Part shown: piece after piece, positions 7,841 through 17,066 of the stretch | Numbering within the stretch: position 1 is the stretch's first letter | Layout of the letters: every line of letters starts with the position of its first letter | Origin: an uncultured Mycoplasmatota bacterium | GTDB taxonomy: Bacteria; Bacillota_I; Bacilli_A; RF39; UBA660 | Assembly (NCBI GenBank): GCA_900553045.1 | Contig: USBW01000001.1 | Span: forward strand, 1 to 21,493 | DNA length: 21,493 bases | Reading direction: 5' to 3' | The notes under the pieces: model-generated | What the model saw: the letters and a program-made list of their open reading frames with translations, nothing else | Databases searched by the model: none | Told to the model about the DNA's origin: nothing | Translations under genes and position numbers: made by a program

Positions 7841-8146
7841 ATGAGACTAAAAGTAGGAGACAAAGTAAGAGTAATGGTTGGCAAAGATAAGGGTAAAGAA
7901 GGCAAGATTACTCATACATTTAAAGACGAGAATAAAGTTATCGTAGAAGGTATCAACATGGTAAAAAAACATGTTAAGCCAAATAACGCTAACGAAACTG
8001 GTGGCATTATCGAGACCGAAGCAAAAATCGACGCATCAAATGTAATGATATTAGATAAAAAGAACAAACCAACAAGAATTTACACTGAATTAGATAAGAA
8101 TAATAAAAAAGTTAGAGTGAGTAAAGCTCACGAGAAACTTGATTAG
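7841..8146 (+). CDS. rplX: 50S ribosomal protein L24
   Basis: 101 residues. The KOW RNA-binding motif is at the N-terminus ([20 protein letters not shown], residues 4-23), followed by [17 protein letters not shown]24 is one of the two assembly initiators of the 50S subunit. It is 14 bases after rplN with a TAGGAGG site that overlaps the rplN stop region. Confidence 0.98.
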   Translation: MRLKVGDKVRVMVGKDKGKEGKITHTFKDENKVIVEGINMVKKHVKPNNANETGGIIETEAKIDASNVMILDKKNKPTRIYTELDKNNKKVRVSKAHEKLD

Positions 8147-8163
8147 TTGGAAGGAGGGTAATT

Positions 8164-8703
8164 ATGAACCGCCTAAAAGAAAAATATACAAAGGAAATTG
8201 TACCTAGCTTAAAGAAAAAGTTTGAATACAAATCAGTAATGCAAGTTCCAAAGTTAGAAAAGATCGTAATTAATATTGGAGCTGGGGACGCTTCACACAA
8301 CTCTAAATTACTTGAAGCTGCTGTTAATGACTTAGCTGCTATCTCAGGACAAAAGCCAGTTGTTACTAAAGCAAGAAAGTCAATTGCTGGTTTTAAGATT
8401 CGTGAAGGTCAGAGCATTGGTTGTAAAGTTACTTTAAGAGGAGAGAATATGTATAACTTCTTAGATAAGTTAATTACTGTTTCTCTACCACGTGTTAGAG
8501 ATTTTAGAGGTCTTTCTAGAAAAGCTTTCGATGGTCGTGGAAACTATACAATTGGAATTAAAGAACAATTAGTGTTCCCAGAAATTGAGTTTGACGATAT
8601 TGTAAAAGTAAGAGGAATGGATATTGTCATAGTTACAACTGCAAGAACAAATGAAGAAGCTCTTGCTTTATTAGAAGAGCTAGGCATTCCTTTTAAGAAA
8701 TAA
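8164..8703 (+). CDS. rplE: 50S ribosomal protein L5
   Basis: 179 residues, full length. It carries the N-terminal block [16 protein letters not shown], the central [21 protein letters not shown] (shortened), and the C-terminal pattern [19 protein letters not shown]5 binds 5S rRNA with L18 and contacts P-site tRNA. The site is AAGGAGG seven bases ahead of the ATG. Confidence 0.99.
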   Translation: MNRLKEKYTKEIVPSLKKKFEYKSVMQVPKLEKIVINIGAGDASHNSKLLEAAVNDLAAISGQKPVVTKARKSIAGFKIREGQSIGCKVTLRGENMYNFLDKLITVSLPRVRDFRGLSRKAFDGRGNYTIGIKEQLVFPEIEFDDIVKVRGMDIVIVTTARTNEEALALLEELGIPFKK

Positions 8704-8715
8704 TTGGAGGTTATT

Positions 8716-8901
8716 ATGGCAAAGAAAAGTATGATCGCTAAAGCGAACAGACCACAAAAATTTAAAGTACGTGAATATACTCGTTGTAATAGATGCGGTA
8801 GACCACACAGTGTACTAAAAAAATATGGTATTTGTCGTATTTGTTTTAGAGAACTTGCAAACAAGGGACAAATTCCTGGAGTTAAAAAATCAAGTTGGTA
8901 G
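8716..8901 (+). CDS. rpsZ: 30S ribosomal protein S14, zinc-binding type Z
   Basis: 61 residues from ATG 8716, which follows a TTGGAGG site. A start at 8704 is in frame but has no ribosome binding site of its own. This is the short, zinc-binding S14: the two CxxC pairs are C24/C27 and C40/C43. The ending IPGVKKSSW is typical. Many Bacillota also keep a zinc-free S14 copy that replaces this one under zinc limitation; none is seen in this window. Confidence 0.98.
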   Translation: MAKKSMIAKANRPQKFKVREYTRCNRCGRPHSVLKKYGICRICFRELANKGQIPGVKKSSW

Positions 8902-8922
8902 GCAAAGAAGGAGGAATTTATT

Positions 8923-9309
8923 ATGGTAGTAACAGACCCAATTGCAGATATGCTTACGAGAATTCGTAATGCTAATGCAATGAAATATAAAGAAGTGTCA
9001 ATGCCTGTATCAAAAGTAAAAGTGGAAATTGCTAAGATTTTAAAAGAAGAAGGATTCATTGAAGATTTCAAAGAAGAAGACAAAAACTTAATTCTAACTT
9101 TGAAATATACAGCTAAAAAAGAAAGAGTCATTACTGGATTAAAACGTATTTCTAAACCAGGTTTAAGAGTATATGCTAAGAATGATGAATTACCAAAAGT
9201 TTTAAATGGTTTTGGTATTGCCATCATCTCAACTTCAAAAGGCATTATGTCTGATAAAGAAGCTCGTAAACAAAATCTTGGTGGCGAAGTAATGGCTTAT
9301 ATTTGGTAG
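8923..9309 (+). CDS. rpsH: 30S ribosomal protein S8
   Basis: 128 residues, slightly short of the usual 132. It starts [14 protein letters not shown] and has the C-terminal pattern [18 protein letters not shown] and GGEVMAYIW. In other bacteria S8 binds the spc mRNA as a translational repressor near the rplE start. I saw no clear copy of its 16S-like binding site here, but I did not test this rigorously. The site is AAGGAGG. Confidence 0.98.
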   Translation: MVVTDPIADMLTRIRNANAMKYKEVSMPVSKVKVEIAKILKEEGFIEDFKEEDKNLILTLKYTAKKERVITGLKRISKPGLRVYAKNDELPKVLNGFGIAIISTSKGIMSDKEARKQNLGGEVMAYIW

Positions 9310-9317
9310 GTGAGACA

Positions 9318-9854
9318 ATGAGTAGAATCGGAAATAGAAAATTAGCAATTCCAGCTGGAGTTACAGTTGAGATAAATGACAGTCTTGTTACTGTAAAAGG
9401 TCAAAAAGGCGAACTTAAGTTAAATCTTGCAAAGAACGTTAATGTTGCTGTTGTTGATAACGAGATTGTAGTAACAAGAGAAAATGACTTAATTCCTACA
9501 AAGAAAATTCATGGTACAACTAATGCTAATATTAAAAACATGTTAGAGGGCGTATCAAAAGGATTTGAAAAAGGACTTGAAATCATTGGTGTTGGTTATC
9601 GCTTTACTTTAAAAGGTAATCAGTTAGTAATAAATGCAGGTTATTCACATCCAGTAGAGCTTACAATTCCAGAAGGTATTAAAGTTGAAGCTAAGAACAA
9701 TACTGAAATTACTGTTTCTGGTATTGATAAGGAAAAAGTTGGCGAATTTGCTGCTCAAATTCGTAAAGTTAGAAAACCTGAACCATATAAAGGTAAAGGA
9801 ATCCGTTACGTTGGTGAATATGTAAGACGTAAGGAAGGTAAAAAAGCTAAATAG
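9318..9854 (+). CDS. rplF: 50S ribosomal protein L6
   Basis: 178 residues from ATG 9318 ([15 protein letters not shown]). The in-frame TTG at 9303 lies inside rpsH and is not preferred. The ribosome binding site (TAGGTGAG) overlaps the rpsH stop codon. The two tandem L6 domains are present, and the C-terminal signature [21 protein letters not shown] is seen in shortened form. L6 lies near the factor-binding site of the 50S subunit. Confidence 0.98.
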   Translation: MSRIGNRKLAIPAGVTVEINDSLVTVKGQKGELKLNLAKNVNVAVVDNEIVVTRENDLIPTKKIHGTTNANIKNMLEGVSKGFEKGLEIIGVGYRFTLKGNQLVINAGYSHPVELTIPEGIKVEAKNNTEITVSGIDKEKVGEFAAQIRKVRKPEPYKGKGIRYVGEYVRRKEGKKAK

Positions 9855-9868
9855 GTAGGAGGGTAAAT

Positions 9869-10216
9869 ATGATAAAAAAAGAATCACGTAATGAAATGCG
9901 TAAAGTAAGACATGAACGTTTAAGAAAAAGTTTAGCTGGGACTAAAGATGTTCCAAGATTATCTGTCTATCGTTCAAATAAGAACATTTTCGCTCAATTA
10001 ATTGATGATGAAAATAATGTTACATTAGCTTCTGCCTCTTCATTAAAAATGGATGGAAACAATAAAGATACTGCTCGTCAAGTAGGAGTAGAAATTGCTA
10101 AAAAAGCGAAAGAATTAAAGATAACTAAAGTTGTTTTTGACCGTGGTGGTTATCTTTACCATGGACGTGTAGCCTCACTTGCGGATGCTGCTCGTGAAAA
10201 TGGCTTAGATTTCTAG
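9869..10216 (+). CDS. rplR: 50S ribosomal protein L18
   Basis: 115 residues. The core signatures are [19 protein letters not shown] and the C-terminal [19 protein letters not shown], with the ending [10 protein letters not shown]18 binds 5S rRNA with L5. The start has a TAGGAGGG site. Nothing unusual is seen. Confidence 0.98.
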   Translation: MIKKESRNEMRKVRHERLRKSLAGTKDVPRLSVYRSNKNIFAQLIDDENNVTLASASSLKMDGNNKDTARQVGVEIAKKAKELKITKVVFDRGGYLYHGRVASLADAARENGLDF

Positions 10217-10226
10217 GGAGGTAAGT

Positions 10227-10736
10227 ATGCAAAAGAAAAATTTTAAACAGCCTGCTAACACACTAGATGAAATCATTCTTGATACTAAAGCAGTTACTAA
10301 GGTAACTAAGGGTGGTCGTCAAAGAAGATTTCAAGCTGTAGTTATTGTAGGAGACAGAAAAGGGCTTGTAGGTCTTGGTATTGGTAAGGCCAATGAAGTA
10401 TCTGAAGCAGTAAAAAAAGCAAGACAAGAAGCCAATAAGAATGTTGTTAGAATCCCAATTGTAGATAATAGAACAATTCCACATCAAGTAATTGGAGAAA
10501 AAGGTGCTACTAAAGTAATTATTAAACCAGCTCCAAAAGGTTCTGGAGTAATTGCTGGTGGTGCTGTAAGATCAGTTCTTGAAATAGCTGGATACCGCGA
10601 TATAATTGCTAAATCACTTGGTGCTAGAACTAAGATTAATATGGCAAGAGCAACTTTAAATGCTTTGGCTGGATTAAGGACACTTGATGAAATTGCTGCT
10701 TTACGTGGCAAAACTAAAGAGGAGATTTTAGGATAA
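10227..10736 (+). CDS. rpsE: 30S ribosomal protein S5
   Basis: 169 residues. It has the double-stranded-RNA-binding fold at the N-terminal half (RQRRFQAVVIVGDRKGLVG at about residues 31-49, then GIGKANEVSEAV) and the C-terminal domain with GSGVIAGGAVRSVLEIAG. S5 helps decoding fidelity and mRNA unwinding at the entry channel. In Bacilli, rpmD (L30) normally follows. Here the stop overlaps the rplO start (TAATG), leaving no room for it. Confidence 0.98.
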   Translation: MQKKNFKQPANTLDEIILDTKAVTKVTKGGRQRRFQAVVIVGDRKGLVGLGIGKANEVSEAVKKARQEANKNVVRIPIVDNRTIPHQVIGEKGATKVIIKPAPKGSGVIAGGAVRSVLEIAGYRDIIAKSLGARTKINMARATLNALAGLRTLDEIAALRGKTKEEILG

Positions 10737-11179
10737 TGAAATTACATGAATTAGAAACCTATGAAGGTGCAACTAAAAGAAGAAAAAGAGTTGGACATGG
10801 ACCAGGTAGTGGTTTAGGTAAGACAAGTGGTCGCGGCCAAAAAGGTCAAAAATCAAGAAGCGGTGCAAAAATTAATCCAGTATTTGAAGGTGGACAAAGT
10901 CCATTGTTCAGAAGACTACATAAAAGAGGATTCACAAATGGAACTTTCAAAGTTCGTTACGCTACTATCAATGTTAGCGATTTAAACAGATTTAATGATG
11001 GAGATGTCATAACTCCAGAATTATTAAAAGAAGTTGGTTTACTTAAAAATCAACTAGATGGTGTAAAAATTTTAGGAAATGGAAATTTAGAAAAGAAATT
11101 AACAATTAGAGCACATCGTTTCACACAGAGTGCTTTAACAAAGATAGAAGAATCGGGAAGCACAGCCGAGGTGATCTAG
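10736..11179 (+). CDS. rplO: 50S ribosomal protein L15
   Basis: 147 residues, normal length. The glycine-rich, basic N-terminal extension that penetrates 23S rRNA is clear (RVGHGPGSGLGKTSGRGQKG), followed by GGQSPLFRRLHKRGF. The ribosome binding site GAGGAG lies within the end of rpsE, and the start overlaps the rpsE stop by one base, so the genes are translationally coupled. L30, which usually lies between them, is absent. Confidence 0.99.
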   Translation: MKLHELETYEGATKRRKRVGHGPGSGLGKTSGRGQKGQKSRSGAKINPVFEGGQSPLFRRLHKRGFTNGTFKVRYATINVSDLNRFNDGDVITPELLKEVGLLKNQLDGVKILGNGNLEKKLTIRAHRFTQSALTKIEESGSTAEVI

Positions 11180-11180
11180 T

Positions 11181-12458
11181 ATGTTTAAAAATCTTAGACA
11201 ACTCTTTACAAAAAAGAATAAAGATTTAAGGCATAGGATATATTTTACATTAGCTGTTTTAACAATTTTCGTAATTGGTACGACAATTATTGTACCAGTA
11301 GATGGCATAAGGCAGATTGAACATAGCCTAGGATTCTTAGATTTCTTAGATATTATGGGTGGTGGAGCTTTAAAGAACTTTTCGATTTTTGCTCTAGGAG
11401 TTTCACCATATATCACAGCTTCAATTATCGTTCAATTGTTGCAGATGGATATTATTCCTTATTTCTCAGAATTATCTAAGCAAGGTTATACTGGACAACA
11501 AAAGCTTAACCAGATTACTAGATACTTAGGAATCTTATTTGCCTTTATTCAAGGCTTCGCTATGAGTTTTGCTTTTGGTGGTGGTTTAAGTGTCTTAGCC
11601 AATCTTGAAGTTGCGCTAATTTTAACAGCAGGTACAGCTTTCTTATTATGGTTAGGTGATCAAGTAACTCAAAAAGGTATTGGTAATGGTATTTCATTAA
11701 TTATCATGGCCGGTATTATTACATCCCTACCAACAATGATGCAAACAGCTTTCACGACTCTTATGGCCGATGGCGTAAGTTTCACATCTGTTGCAAGCTT
11801 TATCCTATTTATCCTAGTTTATATTCTTGTCATTGTAGGAGTTATCTATATCGAAGGTGCAGAACGAAAAATCCCTATTCAGTATGCTAATAAGTCAACA
11901 GCAAGCCTAGGTAAACAAACATTTTTACCAATTAAGATCAATTCAGCTGGTGTAATTCCAGTTATCTTTGCATCAAGCTTGTTGGCTATACCAGCTACGA
12001 TAGCTCTATTCATTAAAAATGATGGATTTCAAAGTTTTGTTGACAACTATCTAGATTATACAAAGCCTGTAGGCTTTATCATATTTATCGTTTTAATTTT
12101 CTTCTTCGCTTATTTTTACACTTTTGTTCAAATGAAACCAGACAATATGGCTAAGAACTTACAAAATAATGGTGGTTTCATTCCAGGAGTAAGACCTGGT
12201 GAGGAGACAAGTAAATATATTAGCAAAGTATTGTCAAGACTTACTATAGTCGGTGCTACTTTTCTAGTAGTAATTTCAGCTTTACCAATTTTAATTAATA
12301 CTTTTACTTCTTTGCCATCAACTGTAACCGTTGGTGGAACAAGTTTACTAATTGTTGTTGGTGTTTCAATTGAAACATATAAACAACTTGAAAGTAGCTT
12401 ATTAAGTAGAACTTATGGTTCGATTAAAACTACTAGCAGAAGGAGGGCAAGAAGATAA
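11181..12458 (+). CDS. secY: Protein translocase subunit SecY
   Basis: 425 residues with ten hydrophobic segments, as in bacterial SecY. Typical markers are the TM2 stretch with GVSPYITASIIVQLLQMD (about residues 73-90), LGDQVTQKGIGNGISLI (about 158-174), and PGVRPGEETSKYI in the loop before the last helices. SecY is the channel of the general secretion pathway in the cytoplasmic membrane, with SecE and SecG, which are encoded elsewhere. The ribosome binding site is within the end of rplO. The stop overlaps the adk start by one base (TAATG). Confidence 0.99.
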   Translation: MFKNLRQLFTKKNKDLRHRIYFTLAVLTIFVIGTTIIVPVDGIRQIEHSLGFLDFLDIMGGGALKNFSIFALGVSPYITASIIVQLLQMDIIPYFSELSKQGYTGQQKLNQITRYLGILFAFIQGFAMSFAFGGGLSVLANLEVALILTAGTAFLLWLGDQVTQKGIGNGISLIIMAGIITSLPTMMQTAFTTLMADGVSFTSVASFILFILVYILVIVGVIYIEGAERKIPIQYANKSTASLGKQTFLPIKINSAGVIPVIFASSLLAIPATIALFIKNDGFQSFVDNYLDYTKPVGFIIFIVLIFFFAYFYTFVQMKPDNMAKNLQNNGGFIPGVRPGEETSKYISKVLSRLTIVGATFLVVISALPILINTFTSLPSTVTVGGTSLLIVVGVSIETYKQLESSLLSRTYGSIKTTSRRRARR

Positions 12459-13087
12459 TGAAAAATATTATCTTAATTGCCCCACCAGCCGCTGGGAAAG
12501 GAACATTAGCTGACCGATTAAAAAAAGAGTTTGACTATGATTACATTTCAATGGGCGATATTTTGCGAGAAGAAGCAAAAACTAACGAAGTTATTAAAGA
12601 AAAGATGGAAAGAGGAATTTTAATTGATGATTCCGAGGTCCTACTTTCGATCAAAAACAAACTAGCAAAAGTTGAAAAATCCTATATTTTGGACGGATTT
12701 CCAAGGACGATCAACCAAGCGAAAGCTTATGATGAGTATCTTTTAAAAAACAATAAATCTTTAGGAGTAGTAATTTATTTAGATGTTCCTAAAGAAGAGT
12801 TAGTTAAAAGAATTACTAGTAGGCTTATCTGTCCAAATTGTAAAAAGACATACTCTTCTATCAAGAAGGAACTTCTTCCCAAAAAAGAGGGAGTTTGTGA
12901 TGTTTGTGGCAGTAAGTTAATTACAAGAAAAGATGATACTGTAGAAGTCTTTGACCAAAGATATGAAGAGTATCAAGACAAAACTAAGCCTTTAATTGAT
13001 TACTATCAAGAAAAGGACAAATTAGTAACAATTAAGACATTAACACCAGAGGAAACTTATCTAGAAGCAATAAAGGTCATAAAATGA
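12458..13087 (+). CDS. adk: Adenylate kinase with zinc-binding lid
   Basis: 209 residues. It catalyses AMP + ATP to 2 ADP in the cytoplasm. The lid has the four-cysteine zinc site (C125, C128, C147, C150) usual in Gram-positive enzymes. DGFPRT (79-84) and Q87 of the AMP site are present. Two motifs depart from the family. The P-loop reads APPAAGKGT (8-16) instead of GPPGAGKGT, so its first glycine is alanine. The AMP-site STGD is SMGD (31-34), with methionine where threonine is usual. Catalytic lysine K14 and arginines R83, R118, R122, R157 and R168 remain. The enzyme is therefore probably active, with possible changes in binding. It overlaps secY by one base and ends in TGA. Confidence 0.95.
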   Translation: MKNIILIAPPAAGKGTLADRLKKEFDYDYISMGDILREEAKTNEVIKEKMERGILIDDSEVLLSIKNKLAKVEKSYILDGFPRTINQAKAYDEYLLKNNKSLGVVIYLDVPKEELVKRITSRLICPNCKKTYSSIKKELLPKKEGVCDVCGSKLITRKDDTVEVFDQRYEEYQDKTKPLIDYYQEKDKLVTIKTLTPEETYLEAIKVIK

Positions 13088-13097
13088 AGGTGAAAAA

Positions 13098-13862
13098 ATG
13101 ATTAGTATTAAAAGTAAAGAAGAAATTGAGCTGTTGAGAATTGCTGGTAATGTTGTCTATCAGACTCATCAGTATCTAAAACCATTCATTAAGCCGGGAA
13201 TAACAACTAGAAAGTTGGATAAGTTAGCTGAAGATTTTATAAGAAGCAAGGGTTGTACCCCATCATTTAAAGGTTATGAAGGTTTTCCTAATGCTACTTG
13301 TATCAGTATTAATGAAGAAGTAGTTCATGGTATTCCATCAGATCGTAAATTAAAAAATGGTGATATTGTTTCTATAGACATCGGCGCGTGTTATAAAGGT
13401 TACCATGGAGATTCTGCTTGGAGTTACAAAGTAGGTAATGTATCTTTACAAATAGAAAATCTTCTTAAAGATACTGAACAATCATTATACGAAGGTTTAA
13501 AACAGATAAAGCCTGGTAATCGTATTGGTGATATTTCAGCAAGTATTGAGAAGTATGCTCATGAACACCAATTAGGAGTAGTAAAAGAATTAGTGGGACA
13601 CGGGGTAGGTACCAGTGTTCACGAAGATCCTGATGTTCCTAATTTTGGAATAGCAGGGACAGGGCCAGCCTTAAAAGAGGGCATGGTTTTAGCAGTAGAA
13701 CCAATGTTAACTTTAGGTAGTCCTGATATTGTTCAATTAGAAGATGGCTGGACAATAGAAACTTTAGATTATAGTCCATCAGCACATTTTGAACATACCG
13801 TAGTTGTTACAAAAGATGGATATGAGATATTAACAGGAGTGTGTACAAATGGCAAAGAATGA
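13098..13862 (+). CDS. map: Methionine aminopeptidase, type I
   Basis: 254 residues. It removes the initiator methionine from new proteins. All metal ligands and the catalytic histidine can be placed: H77 (VHGIP), D94, D105, H168, H175, E201 and E232. The motif [18 protein letters not shown] is complete. The ribosome binding site is AAGGTGA. The last 14 bases overlap infA in another frame, and the stop is TGA. Its position between adk and infA is the common one in Bacilli. Confidence 0.98.
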   Translation: MISIKSKEEIELLRIAGNVVYQTHQYLKPFIKPGITTRKLDKLAEDFIRSKGCTPSFKGYEGFPNATCISINEEVVHGIPSDRKLKNGDIVSIDIGACYKGYHGDSAWSYKVGNVSLQIENLLKDTEQSLYEGLKQIKPGNRIGDISASIEKYAHEHQLGVVKELVGHGVGTSVHEDPDVPNFGIAGTGPALKEGMVLAVEPMLTLGSPDIVQLEDGWTIETLDYSPSAHFEHTVVVTKDGYEILTGVCTNGKE

Positions 13863-14067
13863 TGTTATCCAAGTAGAAGGAAAAGTTATTGAAGTAATAC
13901 CTGGAGGTAAATTCAAGGTAGAACTAGTTAACGGTCATATCATAGAAGAAGCTCATGTTTCTGGTAAAATGCGACTAAATAATATTCGTATTTCACTGGG
14001 CGATAAAGTTATGATCGAACTTTCTCCATATGATTTAATACATGGGCGTATAATTTATAGGATGTAG
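13849..14067 (+). CDS. infA: Translation initiation factor IF-1
   Basis: 72 residues, exactly the usual length, with an S1-type OB fold. The start [18 protein letters not shown] and the block [17 protein letters not shown] are diagnostic. IF-1 occupies the A site during initiation. The start lies inside map (14-base overlap), with a ribosome binding site AGGAGTG in the map coding region. Confidence 0.98.
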   Translation: MAKNDVIQVEGKVIEVIPGGKFKVELVNGHIIEEAHVSGKMRLNNIRISLGDKVMIELSPYDLIHGRIIYRM

Positions 14068-14078
14068 GAGGGAATAGT

Positions 14079-14192
14079 ATGAAAGTAAAACCATCAGTAA
14101 AAAAGATTTGTCCAAAATGTAAAATAATAAGACGTAAAGGAAAAGTTATGGTGATCTGTGAAAATCCAAAACATAAGCAGACACAAGGTTAA
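14079..14192 (+). CDS. rpmJ: 50S ribosomal protein L36, zinc-binding
   Basis: A 37-residue gene, easily missed because of its size. The protein begins [20 protein letters not shown] and carries the zinc ligands C11, C14, C27 and H32, so it is the C+ form of L36. It sits 11 bases after infA with a TAGGAGGG site and 14 bases before rpsM, its standard place in Bacilli. L36 completes the 50S subunit near the base of the L7/L12 stalk region. Confidence 0.97.
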   Translation: MKVKPSVKKICPKCKIIRRKGKVMVICENPKHKQTQG

Positions 14193-14206
14193 TAGGAGGT
14201 AAGAAA

Positions 14207-14572
14207 ATGGCACGTATTAAAGGTATTGAAGTACCAAATGATAAAAGAATAGTAGTTGCTTTAACTTATATTTATGGAATTGGTCCTACAAGAGCAGCAA
14301 AGATTATTGAAGCAACAAAAATTAGTCCTGATAAGAGAACTAAAGATTTAACTAATGAAGAATTAGGTTTAATTCGTGAAGAAGTTAATAAGTATGTTAC
14401 TGAAGGTGATTTGCGCCGTGAAGTAGCAATGAATATTAAAAACAAGATGGAAATTGGTTCATACCAAGGTATTCGTCATCGTAAAGGATTACCTGTAAGA
14501 GGTCAAAGAACAAATCGTAATGCTAGAACTCGTAAAGGAAAAGGTAAGACTGTAGCTAATAAAAAGAAATAA
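14207..14572 (+). CDS. rpsM: 30S ribosomal protein S13
   Basis: 121 residues. It has the N-terminal signature [20 protein letters not shown] (20 residues shown) and the basic C-terminal tail [19 protein letters not shown] that contacts P-site tRNA. The helix-turn motif [11 protein letters not shown] is present. The ribosome binding site is TAGGAGGT. Nothing unusual is seen. Confidence 0.99.
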   Translation: MARIKGIEVPNDKRIVVALTYIYGIGPTRAAKIIEATKISPDKRTKDLTNEELGLIREEVNKYVTEGDLRREVAMNIKNKMEIGSYQGIRHRKGLPVRGQRTNRNARTRKGKGKTVANKKK

Positions 14573-14598
14573 TAATTAGTGTTTAAGGAGGTTAAACT

Positions 14599-14982
14599 AT
14601 GGCTTATAAGCAAAGAAAAAGAAAAATTAAGAAGAATATTCCTGAAGGTGTAGCACATATTCATGCCACTTTTAATAATACAATTACTACTATTACTGAT
14701 AAAGATGGTAATGTAGTAGCTTGGGCTTCAAGTGGAGCAATCGGTTTTAAAGGAAGTAAAAAATCTACTCCATTCGCTGCTGGATTAGCAGCAGAAAAAG
14801 CTGGCAAGATGGCATTTGACTCAGGAATGAGAAAAGTTGAAGTAGTCGTAAAAGGTGTCGGACCAGGTAGAGAAACAGCTATTCGTTCATTACAGACAGC
14901 AGGTCTTGAAGTAACAACTATCACTGATGTTACTCCAATTCCACACAATGGTTGTCGTCCACCAAAAAGACCACGTAATTAA
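14599..14982 (+). CDS. rpsK: 30S ribosomal protein S11
   Basis: 127 residues. Signatures are [38 protein letters not shown] and the C-terminal [14 protein letters not shown]. The Asn-Gly in HNG is the site that becomes isoaspartate in E. coli S11. S11 lines the mRNA exit (Shine-Dalgarno) platform. It is preceded by a strong AAGGAGG site. Confidence 0.99.
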   Translation: MAYKQRKRKIKKNIPEGVAHIHATFNNTITTITDKDGNVVAWASSGAIGFKGSKKSTPFAAGLAAEKAGKMAFDSGMRKVEVVVKGVGPGRETAIRSLQTAGLEVTTITDVTPIPHNGCRPPKRPRN

Positions 14983-14996
14983 GGAGGGGAATGTTG

Positions 14997-15947
14997 ATGA
15001 TTCAATTTGAAAAGCCAAATTATAAAATAACAGAATATGTAGAAAAAAATAATTATGGTAAGTTTGAACTAGAACCACTTGAAAGAGGTTTTGGTTATAC
15101 AATTGGTAATGCTCTTAGAAGAGTTATGTTATCATCTCTTCCAGGTAGTGCAATTACTAGTGTTAAAATTGATGGTGTTTTGCATGAGTTCCAGACTATG
15201 GAAGGCGTAATTGAGGATGTAGCAGCAATCGTTCTTAACCTAAAAGATATTGTTGTAAAAAAATATTGTAAAGAGGATAAGACAATTCGCTTACACAAAG
15301 AAGGCGAAGGTGTTGTCACTGCTGCTGACATAGAGACTGATGCAGATGTTGAAATAATTAATAAAGATAAAGTTATTGCTAACTTAGCTAAAGGTGGCAA
15401 ACTTGACATGGAAATGACTGTTTCATCAGGAAGAGGCTATATGAGAGCCGAAGAAAATAAAAAATTGCTAGGTGATAAAAAAGTTGGCGTAATTGCTATC
15501 GACTCTTTATATTCACCAATTGAAAGAGTAGCATACGAAGTAGAAAGTGCCCGTGTTGGCCAAGATGAAAACTACGATAAATTAATAATTGAAGTTACCA
15601 CTGATAGTTCAATGAAACCACAGGAAGCTATCGCTTTAGCTAGCCGTATTTTGATTGAGCATCTAGAAATAGTAGCAAATCTAAATAATATTGCTGATGT
15701 GACAGGTCTTATGATCGAAAGAAAAGAAGATCCAAAACAAAAAGCTTTAGAGACTGCTATTGAGGACTTAGATTTTTCAGTAAGAGCATATAACTGTTTA
15801 AAAAGAGCAGGTATTCATACCCTACAAGATTTAGTTAGCAAATCTGATTCTGATATTATGAAAATACGTAATTTAGGTAAAAAATCTTTAAAAGAAGTAT
15901 TAGATAAAGTAAAAGAGTTAGATTTAACTTTGAAAGACGAAGATTAA
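14997..15947 (+). CDS. rpoA: RNA polymerase alpha subunit
   Basis: 316 residues from ATG 14997 (MIQFEKPNY). An in-frame ATG at 14991 is closer than four bases to the AGGAGG site, so 14997 fits better. The N-terminal dimerisation domain has GFGYTIGNALRRVMLSSLPG (31-50) and the C-terminal part of it EIVANLN. The C-terminal domain (about 259-316) that binds UP elements and activators is intact: R263, N266 and C267 in RAYNCLKRAGI, then RNLGKKSLKEV (291-301). It is the core enzyme scaffold, two copies per polymerase. Confidence 0.99.
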   Translation: MIQFEKPNYKITEYVEKNNYGKFELEPLERGFGYTIGNALRRVMLSSLPGSAITSVKIDGVLHEFQTMEGVIEDVAAIVLNLKDIVVKKYCKEDKTIRLHKEGEGVVTAADIETDADVEIINKDKVIANLAKGGKLDMEMTVSSGRGYMRAEENKKLLGDKKVGVIAIDSLYSPIERVAYEVESARVGQDENYDKLIIEVTTDSSMKPQEAIALASRILIEHLEIVANLNNIADVTGLMIERKEDPKQKALETAIEDLDFSVRAYNCLKRAGIHTLQDLVSKSDSDIMKIRNLGKKSLKEVLDKVKELDLTLKDED

Positions 15948-15965
15948 AGATAAGGAGTGAGAAAT

Positions 15966-16310
15966 ATGGCATATAAGAAATTAGGTGTCGATAGCAAGCA
16001 TCGTAGAAGTATGCGCGCTAATTTGGCAAGCAGTTTGATTATGAATGAACGAATCACAACAACCCAAGCAAGAGCTGTTACAGCAAGACGTGATGTTGAA
16101 AAGTTAATTACGTTAGCAAAAAGAGGTAGCTTAGTTTCTCGAAGAAATGTATTAGCTTTCTTGATGAATGATACAGTAGCTACTAAAAAATTATTTGATG
16201 AATTAGCACCTTTATATCAAGATCGTAATGGTGGTTATACAAGAGTTTTAAAACTTGATGAAAGACGTGGCGACGATGCTCATATGGCAATCGTTGAACT
16301 TGTTAAATAA
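15966..16310 (+). CDS. rplQ: 50S ribosomal protein L17
   Basis: 114 residues from ATG 15966 ([20 protein letters not shown]), slightly shorter than the usual 120. Conserved parts include [15 protein letters not shown] and the ending [23 protein letters not shown] (shortened). The site is TAAGGAGTG, and upstream in-frame starts lack one. L17 lies near the tunnel exit. It is the last gene of the long operon, and an intrinsic terminator begins 12 bases after its stop. Confidence 0.98.
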   Translation: MAYKKLGVDSKHRRSMRANLASSLIMNERITTTQARAVTARRDVEKLITLAKRGSLVSRRNVLAFLMNDTVATKKLFDELAPLYQDRNGGYTRVLKLDERRGDDAHMAIVELVK

Positions 16311-16321
16311 TTAAGGCTAAA

Positions 16322-16359
16322 AAGAGTCTGTTAAAATTGTTTTACAGACTCTTCTTTTA
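16322..16359 (+). terminator. Intrinsic terminator ending the S10-spc-alpha transcript
   Basis: AAGAGTCTGTTAAAA (16322-16336), loop TTG, then TTTTACAGACTCTT (16340-16353), one bulged base in the left arm, followed by CTTTTA. The 14-base-pair stem with a T-run is a convincing rho-independent terminator directly after rplQ. Confidence 0.85.
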
Positions 16360-16401
16360 ATATAAAAGTAAATATCAAGAAAAATTTAAAGAGGTGAGAG
16401 A

Positions 16402-17034
16402 ATGGAATACGAGATTAGATTTTATTATCCTAGCGAATCTTACGAAGAAAAACTAGCTTTATTAAATGCCATCAAAGAGTTAAACTATGAAGGAAAAAGT
16501 CATGAAATAACTTCGCAGTTTGATCATCCCTGTAAGGAGTTTAGTTTTTATTCTCAAGCAGTTGATGGTCGCTTTCGAGTAAGAAAAACTGAGAATGAAA
16601 ATAGTAGTAAATGTTTAGTGAGTTTTAAACGCCGCTTAAAAGATACTACCGCATCTAAAGTAAATAAAGAAGAAGAGATCGAACTTAATATAGATCCTAA
16701 AGAGTATGATAATCTTTTACTTTTAATTAAAAATGTACTACACATGAAAGAAATTGAAACTTATGAAAGATATCGAACCAAGTTTTCTAATGAAGAAGTT
16801 GAAATTGTTCTTGACGAGTATCCTTTTGGCCTAGCTTTAGAAATTGAAGCTGCCAAGACTTTAACAAATCAAGAAGAAGTTATAGATAAATATATAAAAC
16901 TTTTAGGGTTGGACTACCAAGATGCTTATCGCCTATCTTGGGATGATAAGTATGAGGGGTTATGTAAAAGTCAGGGTAAAAAAATATACACTGAAGTCTT
17001 ATTTGGAAAAGATATGCCTAAAATAGACAAATAG
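16402..17034 (+). CDS. CYTH-domain protein (triphosphatase / class IV cyclase fold)
   Basis: 210 residues. It begins with EYEIRF, a form of the ExExK/R motif that defines the CYTH superfamily. It continues with the expected charged strands of the tunnel fold: DGRFRVRK, CLVSFKRR, EEEIELNI, ERYRTKF and VEIVLDEYPFGLALEIE. These provide the acid and basic side chains that bind metal and triphosphate. Family members hydrolyse triphosphates (thiamine triphosphate, tripolyphosphate) or cyclise ATP to cAMP, and sequence alone does not decide which. The site is GAGGTGAG. The gene stands between the rplQ terminator and a separate promoter for the next gene, so it may be expressed alone or by readthrough; I found no clear promoter of its own. 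Confidence 0.8.
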   Translation: MEYEIRFYYPSESYEEKLALLNAIKELNYEGKSHEITSQFDHPCKEFSFYSQAVDGRFRVRKTENENSSKCLVSFKRRLKDTTASKVNKEEEIELNIDPKEYDNLLLLIKNVLHMKEIETYERYRTKFSNEEVEIVLDEYPFGLALEIEAAKTLTNQEEVIDKYIKLLGLDYQDAYRLSWDDKYEGLCKSQGKKIYTEVLFGKDMPKIDK

Positions 17035-17066
17035 ATGAATAAGTGTAAATATTTCCATCTTTCCTT

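Noticed and set aside
8544-9245. 233-residue open frame on the minus strand across rplE, rpsZ and rpsH
   Set aside because: It runs antisense to three clear ribosomal-protein genes, has no ribosome binding site and looks like a codon-usage shadow.
10700-10760. A very short or hidden rpmD between rpsE and rplO
   Set aside because: The two genes overlap by one base, leaving no coding space.
6971-13862. Possible Mollicutes code with TGA as tryptophan
   Set aside because: TGA ends rplP, adk and map at the expected protein lengths, and tryptophan is encoded by TGG.
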